Assembly: GCA_002403375.1 (NCBI GenBank)
Contig: DHHQ01000026.1
Coordinates: 214,877 to 278,876, forward strand
From: Thiobacillus denitrificans
Lineage (GTDB): Bacteria; Pseudomonadota; Gammaproteobacteria; Burkholderiales; Thiobacillaceae
Length of the DNA: 64,000 nt
Reading direction: 5' to 3'
The translations under genes and the position numbers were made by a program. Positions 36,700 through 44,779 of this stretch are shown here, piece after piece. Position 1 is the stretch's first letter; each line of letters begins with the position of its first letter. The notes under the pieces were generated by a model. The model saw nothing but the letters and a program-made list of their open reading frames with translations, had not been told where the DNA came from and did no database searches.

Positions 36700-38739
36700 C
36701 TACAGCTGGTCGGCGATGAACTCAGCGATGTAGTCGCCCCAGCCGACCGGCTTCGCTTCGGTCCATTCCTGCGAACGCGCGAAATCGGCCTCGAACAGCT
36801 CGCGGGCGAGGCGGTCGACGAAGCGCGGGTCGGAAGTCGCGAGGTTGGTTTCCTGGTTGATGCGCAGGCTGAGCTTGTCGAAGTTGGCCGAGCCGACGAT
36901 GGCCCAGCCGTCGTAGAGCGCGGCCTTGACATGGGTCATGCCGGGGTAGCCGTAGACGCGGATGCCGTTGGCGATGAAGGCGCGCGCGGCGAGCAGGTTG
37001 GCGCTGTTCATGAAGCCGGAATCGTTGCGGGTGGGCAGGACGACGCGCACGTCGACCCCGCGCCGGCGCGCGCGGATCAGCTCGGCGATCAGCTCGTCGT
37101 CGGACAGGTAGGGCTGCTCGATGTAGATGCGCGCCTTCGCCTCGCGGATCGCGGCGAGCTGGGCGCGCAGGATCTGGGCGTCGCCGGTGCGCGTGTAGAG
37201 TGGGCGGAGGTCGATGAAGTCGGGCGCGTCTGCCGCCGCGGCGCCGGGCTCCTGCTTCAGCGACGCGATGAAGAAGGCGAGGTCGCCGCCGGGACCGGTA
37301 TGCGCCCAGCGCTTGTCGAAGTCCTTGCGCAGTCGCCCGACGACGGGCCCCTCCACCACCACCATCAGGTCGTGCCACTCGTAGCGGTATTCGCGGCCGA
37401 TGTTCATGCCGCCGAGGAAGGCCTGCCTGCCGTCGACGACGATGACCTTGGTGTGGTCCGACGTGAGCCACGGGTTGTTGACCACGCGCACGTCGACCTT
37501 CGCGTCGCGGCGCAGGTAGTCGGCGATCGACAGCGGCGGCTGCCGCCCGGAGTAGTAGGGGGACTGCTTCGGAACCTGGCCGGCGGTCAGGGTGCCGAGG
37601 CGGTCGATCAGCACGCGCACGCGGATCTCGTGCGAGCGGGCCTTGAGCAGGTCGGCGATGCGCAGCGCATAGTCGTCGGTGTCGAAGATGTAGAGGCGGA
37701 TGTCGACCGATTCGCGCGCCTCCTGGATCGCCTGCACCAGCGACACGAAAAAGGCCTCGCCGTCGATCAGCGGCTCCATGCGGCCGCGGGTGCGGTCGGG
37801 GCCGACCAGCGCGTCGAGCCGCAGCTCCCACGCGTCGAGGTCCATGCCGGGGCCGCCGGCGAGCGGCGGCACGGCGACGGGCGTCGCGGCGACGCCGCGC
37901 GGCAGCAGCACGGCGCCGGTATGCGTGGTCAGCCAGAACAGCCGGTGCGTCATCGTGAGCGGATGGCGCAGGGTGCTGAAGACGTGGCTGCGCAGCGTCA
38001 GGGCGTCGACCAGGCGCAGCGAAAAGTCGAGCTGGTGCCCCGGCGGCAGCGGGCTTGGCGGCTGCGCGATGAACACCGACAGCTTGCGGGAGGTGTCGAG
38101 CAGCACGAAGGCCCCGCCCAGCTCGTCCCCGCCGACGGCGAACAGCACGGGCCCAGGGGCGTCGCCGTCGCGGGCGAGCTCGGCGCTCAGCCAGTCGTTC
38201 GCCTGCGCGGCGAACGCCGCCTCGCTGACGCGTCGCGCGACCCGCAGCGCCGCGGGCTTGTCCTCGAAGCGGACGGTGCGCAGCCGGCCGTCGCCGCCGC
38301 GATGCAGCACGAAGTCGCTGCCCTGGACCGTGACCAGCGTTCCGGTCGCGCGATCCGCCGGCGCGAGCCGCTCCAGCAGCGTTTCCATCAGCGCCTGCCA
38401 GCGCGGGTAGCCGAGCAGCGTGACCGGCTGCCAGTCGGGCTGCAGCGCTTCCGGTGCGTCGGCAGCCGGGTCCATCATGGCGGTGCGGTAGTTGTGGCTG
38501 TCGGGGTCGAGGTCGTCGGCGGGCCAGGACGCCGCGAGGAAGGCCCTGTCCTGGCCGACGCTGTATTGCAGCACCAGCTGGCCGTTGCGGTAGAACGCGC
38601 CGTCCGGCGCAAGGTCGAGCAGTGCCGCGGCATCGTCCGCGGCCGGGGGGCGGGCGGCGCAGCCGCCGAGGCACAGCGCCAGCACGACCAGCAGGGTCGT
38701 CCAGATCGGCGCGGCAGGTTGGCGGGCGGCACGGCGCAT
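36700..38739 (-). CDS. Phospholipase D-like lipoprotein with two HKD motifs
   Basis: A 679-residue putative lipoprotein. The signal peptide ends in a lipobox LGGC (C27). An N-terminal domain of about 300 residues (28-320) is not recognised. The C-terminal half has two HxKxxxxD motifs (H429-K431-D436 and H603-K605-D610), the twin catalytic sites of the PLD/cardiolipin-synthase superfamily. FDTDDYALRIADLL and EQPYLSDDELI are further family features. The reaction is likely phosphodiester transfer or hydrolysis on a phospholipid in the envelope, but the substrate is unknown. The stop lies one base after the stop of the aminopeptidase gene. Upstream it is divergent from the RluA-type gene. Confidence 0.9.
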   Translation of the reverse strand: MRRAARQPAAPIWTTLLVVLALCLGGCAARPPAADDAAALLDLAPDGAFYRNGQLVLQYSVGQDRAFLAASWPADDLDPDSHNYRTAMMDPAADAPEALQPDWQPVTLLGYPRWQALMETLLERLAPADRATGTLVTVQGSDFVLHRGGDGRLRTVRFEDKPAALRVARRVSEAAFAAQANDWLSAELARDGDAPGPVLFAVGGDELGGAFVLLDTSRKLSVFIAQPPSPLPPGHQLDFSLRLVDALTLRSHVFSTLRHPLTMTHRLFWLTTHTGAVLLPRGVAATPVAVPPLAGGPGMDLDAWELRLDALVGPDRTRGRMEPLIDGEAFFVSLVQAIQEARESVDIRLYIFDTDDYALRIADLLKARSHEIRVRVLIDRLGTLTAGQVPKQSPYYSGRQPPLSIADYLRRDAKVDVRVVNNPWLTSDHTKVIVVDGRQAFLGGMNIGREYRYEWHDLMVVVEGPVVGRLRKDFDKRWAHTGPGGDLAFFIASLKQEPGAAAADAPDFIDLRPLYTRTGDAQILRAQLAAIREAKARIYIEQPYLSDDELIAELIRARRRGVDVRVVLPTRNDSGFMNSANLLAARAFIANGIRVYGYPGMTHVKAALYDGWAIVGSANFDKLSLRINQETNLATSDPRFVDRLARELFEADFARSQEWTEAKPVGWGDYIAEFIADQL

Positions 38740-38829
38740 GCGACCATCATCGCCGACCGTCCGCGCGCAGGCAATCCCGCCTGCGTCGCGGGGCATTTCC
38801 GAGGAACCGCGTTGACCGTCCCGCAAGGC

Positions 38830-39474
38830 ATGAGCCCTCCCGACCTGACGCTCCTGCACGTCGACGACGCGCTGGTCGTCGTCGACAAGCCGAGCGGCCT
38901 GCTGGCGGTTCCGGGGCGGGGACCGGACAAGCAGGACTGTCTCGCGGCGCGGGTCCAGGCGCGCTATCCCGACGCCCTGGTCGTGCACCGTCTCGACATG
39001 GCGACGTCCGGGCTGATGGTGATGGCGCGCGGCGCGGCGGCGCAGCGCGCGCTCTCCATCGCTTTCGCCGCGCGCGCCCTCGGCAAGCGCTATCTCGCCG
39101 TCGTGGCGGGGCGGCCCGAGGCGCCGCAGGGCTGGGGGGCGATCGAGCTGCCGCTCATCGGCGACTGGCCCAATCGGCCGCGGCAAATCGTCGACCGCGA
39201 GCGCGGCAGGCCGAGCCTCACCCGCTGGCGGGTGCTCGGGGAGGCGGCGGGAGGGGCGTGCAGCCGGCTCGAACTCGAGCCGGTCACCGGTCGTTCGCAC
39301 CAGCTGCGCGTGCACCTTGCAGCGATCGGGCATCCCATCGTCGGTGACGCCCTCTACGCGCCGCCCGACGTGCAGGCACAGGCCTCGCGCCTGCTGCTGC
39401 ATGCGTGGTCGCTGCGCTTCGCGCATCCGGTGACGGGGGCGGCGCTGGAATTCGACTGTCCGGCGCCGTTCTGA
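38830..39474 (+). CDS. rluA: RluA-family pseudouridine synthase
   Basis: A 214-residue pseudouridine synthase. VVHRLDMATSGLMVMARG holds the catalytic Asp in HRLD. TRWRVLGE, LELEPVTGRSHQLRVHLAAIGHPIVGD and LHAWSLRFAHPVTG are RluA-family signatures. There is no S4 domain, and the length matches RluA, the dual-specificity enzyme for 23S rRNA U746 and tRNA U32. The specificity is inferred from length only. The gene lies divergent from the PLD lipoprotein and convergent with the CBS gene, with a hairpin between. Confidence 0.9.
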   Translation: MSPPDLTLLHVDDALVVVDKPSGLLAVPGRGPDKQDCLAARVQARYPDALVVHRLDMATSGLMVMARGAAAQRALSIAFAARALGKRYLAVVAGRPEAPQGWGAIELPLIGDWPNRPRQIVDRERGRPSLTRWRVLGEAAGGACSRLELEPVTGRSHQLRVHLAAIGHPIVGDALYAPPDVQAQASRLLLHAWSLRFAHPVTGAALEFDCPAPF

Positions 39475-39478
39475 GAGG

Positions 39479-39504
39479 GCGCTGCGCCGTGGCGGGCGCA
39501 GCGC
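39479..39504. terminator. Strong hairpin between convergent rluA and CBS gene
   Basis: A perfect 10-bp stem (GCGCTGCGCC / GGCGCAGCGC) with a 6-base loop lies 5 bases after the rluA stop and 6 bases before the end of the CBS gene. There is no T-tract, so if it is a terminator it is of a weak or Rho-assisted kind and serves both strands. Confidence 0.5.
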
Positions 39505-39509
39505 AGGGG

Positions 39510-40097
39510 TCAGACGTGGGCGAGCTGCTGCTCGATCTCGGTGAAGGTGTCGGCGACTTCGGTGGTCTGCACCACCACGCCGAGCTGCTTGCACAGCTGC
39601 GACAGCGACAGCAGCCCGCGCACCATCTGGCGGCCCTCGGTGTGCTCGATGACCAGAGCATGCTGGCGGCCGCGGGCCTTCAGCGTCTCCAGCACGTGGC
39701 CGACGCGGGCGTGCGCGATGTCGTCATAGTCGATCGCCTCGAGCCGGTCGACCGGCACCATGACGTCGGCGACCAGCACCTCGTCGTGGCGGATGCCGCG
39801 GCTCTGCACGATCTGCAGGGGCTTCTCGCCGTGGATGTCGGTGCTGGTGATGAGTCCTGCCACGCGGTCATGGCTGTCCATCACGAACAGCAGGCGCACC
39901 TTGCGGCGGATCATGCGCTGCTCGGCCTGCATGATGGTGTCGCCGGGCGTCGCGATGAAGGCGGTGAGGCGGCGGAAATCGGTCATGACGTCGAGCGCCG
40001 GATTCTCCAGCGAGACCCGCTCGGGCAGGACGCAGGCGGGCCGCAACAGGCCGGCATCCTTTTCGAGATTGCGTGAGGGCAGGCGGCTGTAGTTCAT
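39510..40097 (-). CDS. Protein with two CBS domains, unknown function
   Basis: A 195-residue protein consisting of a short N-terminal segment and a CBS pair (about 43-105 and 108-180). AFIATPGDTIMQAEQRMIRRKVRLLFVMD and the GLITSTDIHGEKPLQ segment are CBS-like. CBS pairs usually bind adenine nucleotides and regulate partner proteins; here there is no effector domain and no partner nearby. AAGGAG precedes the ATG. About 150 bases separate it from fghA upstream on the same strand. Confidence 0.85.
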   Translation of the reverse strand: MNYSRLPSRNLEKDAGLLRPACVLPERVSLENPALDVMTDFRRLTAFIATPGDTIMQAEQRMIRRKVRLLFVMDSHDRVAGLITSTDIHGEKPLQIVQSRGIRHDEVLVADVMVPVDRLEAIDYDDIAHARVGHVLETLKARGRQHALVIEHTEGRQMVRGLLSLSQLCKQLGVVVQTTEVADTFTEIEQQLAHV

Positions 40098-40245
40098 GGC
40101 GTGTCTCCTTGTATCGGTTGCTGGACTCCCGGCAGCCCGTTGCGTGGGCAGCGCTGGAAGGAGTCATCCTCTGCCTCGCAAGTCCGTCTGTCCATTCAAG
40201 ATTTTTTTGCAGGGCATAAATTGTCCTTGTCCCCGGACCGGCGGC

Positions 40246-41082
40246 TCATCCCGCCATCGCGCGGGCGTGGAACGCCAGATGCTCGCCGATGAAGCTGGCG
40301 ATGAAGTGATAGCTGTGGTCGTAGCCGTCCTGCATCCGCAGCGTGAGCGGAATGCCGCGCGCGGCGCAGGCGTCCTGCAGGTGCTGCGGGAAAAGCTGCT
40401 CGGCGAGGAATTCGTCGGCGGTGCCCTGGTCGATCAGGGCGGGCGGCAGCGGCGCCCCGGCCCTGACGAGGCAGGTGGCGTCGTATGCTTCCCAGGCCTG
40501 CCTGTCGTCGCCGAGATAGGCGCCGAAGCAGCCTTGCCCCCAGGGGCTCAGCACCGGGTTGCAGATCGGGGCGAACGCGGAGACCGAGGCGTACATGCCG
40601 GGATTCTTCAGCGCGCAGACCAGCGCACCGTGGCCGCCCATCGAGTGCCCGCTGATGGCGCGCCTGCCCGGGATCACCGGGAAGCTCCCCTCGACCAGCG
40701 CCGGCAGTTCGCGGGTGACGTAGTCGTACATGTGGTAGTGCGTCGCCCACGGCGGCTGGGTCGCGTCGACGTAGAAGCCCGCGCCCTGGCCGAGGTCGTA
40801 GCGCTCCGGCAGGTCGGGCACGCCCTCGCCGCGCGGGCTGGTGTCGGGCATGACGAGGATCAGCCCGAGTTCGGTGCAGTAGCGCTGCGCGCCGGCCTTC
40901 ACCCGCACGTTGTCGTCGGTGCAGGTGAGCCCCGACAGCCAGTAGACCACCGGCAGCTTTTGCGTCGCCGCCTGCGGCGGCAGGTAGACCGAGAAGGTCA
41001 TCGTGCAGCGGCAGGTTTCGGACTCGTGCTGCCAGCGCTCGAGCCAGCCGCCGAATTCCCTGATTCTTTCGACCTGTTTCAT
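40246..41082 (-). CDS. fghA: S-formylglutathione hydrolase
   Basis: A 278-residue alpha/beta-hydrolase of the esterase D type that hydrolyses S-formylglutathione to formate and glutathione. AISGHSMGGHGAL carries the nucleophile Ser; the acid is probably Asp in DQGTADEFL and the base His in DHSYHFIASFIGEH. The N-terminal MTFSVYLPPQA and WLSGLTCTDDN segments are also diagnostic. It begins 7 bases after the adhC stop codon, so the two act in one operon for formaldehyde detoxification. Confidence 0.96.
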   Translation of the reverse strand: MKQVERIREFGGWLERWQHESETCRCTMTFSVYLPPQAATQKLPVVYWLSGLTCTDDNVRVKAGAQRYCTELGLILVMPDTSPRGEGVPDLPERYDLGQGAGFYVDATQPPWATHYHMYDYVTRELPALVEGSFPVIPGRRAISGHSMGGHGALVCALKNPGMYASVSAFAPICNPVLSPWGQGCFGAYLGDDRQAWEAYDATCLVRAGAPLPPALIDQGTADEFLAEQLFPQHLQDACAARGIPLTLRMQDGYDHSYHFIASFIGEHLAFHARAMAG

Positions 41083-41089
41083 CGCCGCC

Positions 41090-42199
41090 TCAGAAAATGA
41101 TGACCGAGCGGATGCTCTTGCCTTCGTGCATCAGGTCGAAAGCCTTGTTGATGTCCTCGAGCGGCATGGTGTGGGTGACCAGCCTGTCGAGCTCGATCTT
41201 GCCCGCCAGGTAGTTGTCGACGTAGCCGGGCAGTTCGGTGCGGCCCTTGACGCCGCCGAACGCGGTGCCCTTCCAGGTGCGGCCGACGACGAGGTTGAAC
41301 GGCCGGGTGCAGATCTCCTTGCCGGCGCCGGCGACGCCGATGATGGTGGACACGCCCCAGCCCATGTGGGTGCACTCGAGCGCGTCGCGCATGACATTCA
41401 CATTGCCGATGCACTCGAACGAATAGTCGACGCCGCCCTTGGTCAGGTCGCGGATGTATTCGACCAGCGAGCCGCCGACTTCGGTCGGGTTGATGAAATC
41501 GGTCGCGCCGAGCGCTCTCGCCATTTCGAACTTGTCGGGGTTGATGTCGATGGCGAGGATGCGGCTGGCCTTGGCCATCACCGCGCCCTGGATCGCCGAC
41601 AGGCCGATGCCGCCGAGGCCGAACACGGCGACGGTCGAGCCGGCTTCGACCTTGGCGGTGTTGAGCACCGCGCCGATTCCCGTCGTCACGCCGCAGCCGA
41701 GCAGGCACACCTTGTCGAGGGGCGCGGCGGGGTTGATCTTGGCGAGCGCGATTTCCGGCACCACGGTGTACTCGGAGAAGGTCGAGCAGCCCATGTAGTG
41801 GAAGATCGGCTTGCCGTCCTTGGAGAAGCGGCGCGTGCCGTCGGGCATGTAGCCGGTCCACACGGTGGCGGCGATCGACTGGCACAGGTTGGTCTTGGGC
41901 GAGGCGCAGTACTCGCAGTGCCCGCACTCGGGGATGTAGAGCGGAATGACGTGGTCGCCGGGCTTCAGGGTTTTCACGCCGGGCCCGCACTCGACGACGA
42001 TGCAGCCGCCTTCGTGGCCGAGGATGCACGGGAAGGCGCCTTCCGGGTCGTCGCCCGACAGCGTGAAGGCGTCGGTGTGGCAGACGCCGCTCGCCACCAC
42101 TTTCAGCAGCACCTCGCCTTCGCGCGGGCCTTCGACGTCCACCTCCTCGATCGACAGCGGCTTCTTGGGTTCCCAGGCTACGGCGGCACGTGATTTCAT
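41090..42199 (-). CDS. adhC: S-(hydroxymethyl)glutathione dehydrogenase / class III alcohol dehydrogenase
   Basis: A 369-residue zinc alcohol dehydrogenase. VCHTDAFTLSGDDPEGAFP and GHEGGCIV hold catalytic-zinc ligands. CGHCEYCASPKTNLC holds the four structural-zinc cysteines. VAVFGLGGIGLSAIQGA is the NAD Rossmann loop. It oxidises the glutathione-formaldehyde adduct to S-formylglutathione, which the next gene's product hydrolyses. AAGGAG precedes the ATG, and an in-frame upstream extension lacks support. No FrmR-type repressor gene is adjacent. Confidence 0.97.
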   Translation of the reverse strand: MKSRAAVAWEPKKPLSIEEVDVEGPREGEVLLKVVASGVCHTDAFTLSGDDPEGAFPCILGHEGGCIVVECGPGVKTLKPGDHVIPLYIPECGHCEYCASPKTNLCQSIAATVWTGYMPDGTRRFSKDGKPIFHYMGCSTFSEYTVVPEIALAKINPAAPLDKVCLLGCGVTTGIGAVLNTAKVEAGSTVAVFGLGGIGLSAIQGAVMAKASRILAIDINPDKFEMARALGATDFINPTEVGGSLVEYIRDLTKGGVDYSFECIGNVNVMRDALECTHMGWGVSTIIGVAGAGKEICTRPFNLVVGRTWKGTAFGGVKGRTELPGYVDNYLAGKIELDRLVTHTMPLEDINKAFDLMHEGKSIRSVIIF

Positions 42200-42271
42200 G
42201 GACAGGCTCCTTGAGGGTCGGCGATCGCGGCGGCTTCGGCGCCGCGCGGGGTTTCCCAATATAGTCGGCGC

Positions 42272-43351
42272 TCAGCCGGTCTGCTCGAGCAGCTTCTGGT
42301 AGGCGGCCTCGAACAGATCGACACCGTCCTTCTGCAGGGTGTTGCCCACCACGTCGAGGTCGATGCCGAGCCGGGCGAGCTCGGCGAGTTGCGCCTCGGC
42401 CTCGGCGACGCCTTCCTCCAGCTGCGGCGCCGGCTTGCCGTGGTCGCGCAGCGCCTCCAGCGTCTTGTCGGGCAGCGTGTTGATGGTCTCGGGGCCGACC
42501 AGCGGCTCGACGTAGAGCAGGTCGTGGTAGTCAGGGTTCTTGGTGCTGCTGCTCGCCCATACCAGCGTCTGCGGCGTCGCCCCGAGCTTCGCCAGTGCGG
42601 CGAAGGCCTCGCCGTGGAAGATGCGCCGGTAGCGCTGGTACGCGAGCTTGGCCATCGCCACCGCGGCGCGGCCGCGCAACGACAGCGCCTCCCGCGTGCC
42701 GATCGCGGTCAGCTGCGTGTCGACCAGCGTGTCGACGCGCGACAGGAACAGGCTCGCCACCGCCCGGCTGCGGCGCACGTCGGCCCCGGCCTGGGCGCGC
42801 GCCGCGAGCCCGCGGATGTAGGCCTCGAAGACCGCCTCGGTCTGGGCGACCGAGAACAGCAGGGTGACGTTGACATTGATGCCGAGTGTGGTGAGCGCCT
42901 CGAACGCGCTGAGCCCTTCGGGCGTGCCCGGCACCTTGACGAGCAGGTTGCGGCGGCCGACGCGGGCGGCGAGGCGCTGCGCCTCCTCGACGGTTCGCAT
43001 CGAGTCGTAGGCCCAGCGCGGCGCGACTTCCAGGCTGACGAATCCGTCCTGCCCGCCGCTGGCTTCGTGCACCGGAAGCAGCAGGTCGCAGGCGGCCTGC
43101 ACGTCGGCGATGACCAGCGCCTCGTAGCGCCGTTCGGCGTCCGGCTCGTCGGCCTTCAGCCGCGCCAGGTCGTCGGCGTAGTAGGGGCTGCCGGCGAGCG
43201 CGTTGTGGAAGATCGACGGGTTCGAGGTCACGCCCGTCACGCCGTCCTCGGCGATCAGCCTGTCGAGGGCGCCGTCGCGGATCAGGCTGCGCGACAGGTT
43301 GTCGAGCCAGAGGCGCTGGCCGAGGGCGGTGACGTGCTGCGTGGGATTCAT
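42272..43351 (-). CDS. tal: Transaldolase
   Basis: A 359-residue transaldolase of the longer type. GVTSNPSIFHNALAGS and NLLVKVPGTPEG carry the family signatures, the latter with the Schiff-base Lys; LGINVNVTLLFSV and the YHDLLYVEPLVGPETINTLP segment follow. It transfers dihydroxyacetone units between sugar phosphates in the pentose phosphate pathway. AGGAGAA precedes the chosen ATG; an in-frame start 9 codons upstream is unlikely. Divergent from aroC. Confidence 0.95.
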   Translation of the reverse strand: MNPTQHVTALGQRLWLDNLSRSLIRDGALDRLIAEDGVTGVTSNPSIFHNALAGSPYYADDLARLKADEPDAERRYEALVIADVQAACDLLLPVHEASGGQDGFVSLEVAPRWAYDSMRTVEEAQRLAARVGRRNLLVKVPGTPEGLSAFEALTTLGINVNVTLLFSVAQTEAVFEAYIRGLAARAQAGADVRRSRAVASLFLSRVDTLVDTQLTAIGTREALSLRGRAAVAMAKLAYQRYRRIFHGEAFAALAKLGATPQTLVWASSSTKNPDYHDLLYVEPLVGPETINTLPDKTLEALRDHGKPAPQLEEGVAEAEAQLAELARLGIDLDVVGNTLQKDGVDLFEAAYQKLLEQTG

Positions 43352-43500
43352 GCGCGGTTCTCCTGTGCGAAATGGCAAGCTTGATCAATAGGGTAGAACG
43401 GCCTTGTGACAGCAAGTTCACGGGTTTCTGCGCTTCGGGCGCCAGGCCGCGCCTGTGCTAGACTCCGCCGCATTCTCCCGGCTTCTCTCCGCATATTCCC

Positions 43501-44601
43501 ATGTCTGGCAGCACCCTCGGCAAACTGTTCTGTGTCACCGTGTTCGGCGAGTCGCACGGCCCCGCCATCGGCTGCGTGGTCGACGGCTGCCCGCCCGGGA
43601 TGGAACTCGCCGAGGCCGACATCCAGCACGACCTCGACCGCCGCAAGCCCGGCACCTCGCGCCACGTCACCCAGCGGCGCGAATCCGACACGGCGGAGAT
43701 CCTCTCCGGCGTGTACGAGGGCAGGACCACCGGCACGCCGATCGCGCTGCTGATCCGCAACGAGGACCAGCGCAGCAAGGACTACGGCAACATCGCCGAT
43801 ACCTTCCGCCCCGGCCACGCCGACTACACCTACACGCAGAAATACGGCTTCCGCGATCCGCGCGGCGGCGGCCGCTCGTCCGCCCGGCTGACCGCGCCGA
43901 TCGTCGGCGCCGGCGCCATCGCCAAGAAGTGGCTGAAGGAAAAGTACGGCATCGTGATCCGCGGCTACATGAGCGCGCTCGGCCCCGTCGACATCCCCTT
44001 CGAGTCGTGGAGCGAAGTCAGCAACAACGCCTTCTTCTCGCCGAGCGCCGCCATCGTGCCGCAACTCGAGGAATACATGGACGCGCTCAGGAAATCGGGC
44101 GACTCGGTCGGCGCGAAGGTCACGGTCGTCGCCGAGAACGTGCCGCCCGGCTGGGGCGAGCCGCTCTACGACAAGCTCGACGCCGACCTTGCCCACGCAC
44201 TGATGGGCCTGAACGCCGTCAAGGGCGTGGAGATCGGCGACGGCATGCAGGCCGCGCGCCAGCTCGGCACCGAGCATCGCGACGAGATCACGCCGGACGG
44301 CTTCCTCTCCAACCACGCCGGCGGCGTGCTCGGCGGCATCTCGTCGGGGCAGGCGATCGTCGCCCACGTCGCGATCAAGCCGACCTCGTCGATGCGCCTG
44401 CCCGGCCGCTCGGTCGACCTCCACGGCCAGCCGATCGAGGTCGTCACCCACGGCCGCCACGACCCCTGTGTCGGCATCCGCGCCACTCCCATCGTCGAGG
44501 CGCTGACGGCGATCGTGCTGATGGACCATGCGTTGCGTCACCGTGCGCAGTGCGGCGACGTCGCGAGCGGCACCCCGGTGGTGCCGGGCCAGGCCGGCTG
44601 A
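43501..44601 (+). CDS. aroC: Chorismate synthase
   Basis: A 366-residue FMN-dependent enzyme that converts EPSP to chorismate, the end of the shikimate pathway. MSGSTLGKLFCVTVFGESHG at the N-terminus, DIQHDLDRRKPG, GRSSARLTAPIVGAGAIAKK and the SNHAGGVLGGISSGQ motif are all diagnostic. RHDPCVGIRATPIVEAM-like sequence lies near the C-terminus. The length is typical. It stands alone between divergent tal and the cyclase gene. Confidence 0.98.
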   Translation: MSGSTLGKLFCVTVFGESHGPAIGCVVDGCPPGMELAEADIQHDLDRRKPGTSRHVTQRRESDTAEILSGVYEGRTTGTPIALLIRNEDQRSKDYGNIADTFRPGHADYTYTQKYGFRDPRGGGRSSARLTAPIVGAGAIAKKWLKEKYGIVIRGYMSALGPVDIPFESWSEVSNNAFFSPSAAIVPQLEEYMDALRKSGDSVGAKVTVVAENVPPGWGEPLYDKLDADLAHALMGLNAVKGVEIGDGMQAARQLGTEHRDEITPDGFLSNHAGGVLGGISSGQAIVAHVAIKPTSSMRLPGRSVDLHGQPIEVVTHGRHDPCVGIRATPIVEALTAIVLMDHALRHRAQCGDVASGTPVVPGQAG

Positions 44602-44779
44602 ACTCCGCCGCCGCCGGCGCGGCGCAGCTGGCGATCATCCACCGCCCGGCCCTGGCGGTTGCCCGCAGGCCGCGATGCGAGCCGAGAATGGCTGGAGCGC
44701 CGTCGCCCGACCCTACGTGGCGTTGACGAAACCGCGACGTGCGCTAGGTTTAAAGTCCCGTGCTCCGTGTGCAGGCGCC

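Noticed and set aside
39500..39515. GCGCAGGGGTCAG near the CBS gene end as a member of the repeat family
   Set aside because: Only a short partial match that overlaps the CBS stop codon; no tandem or inverted partner.
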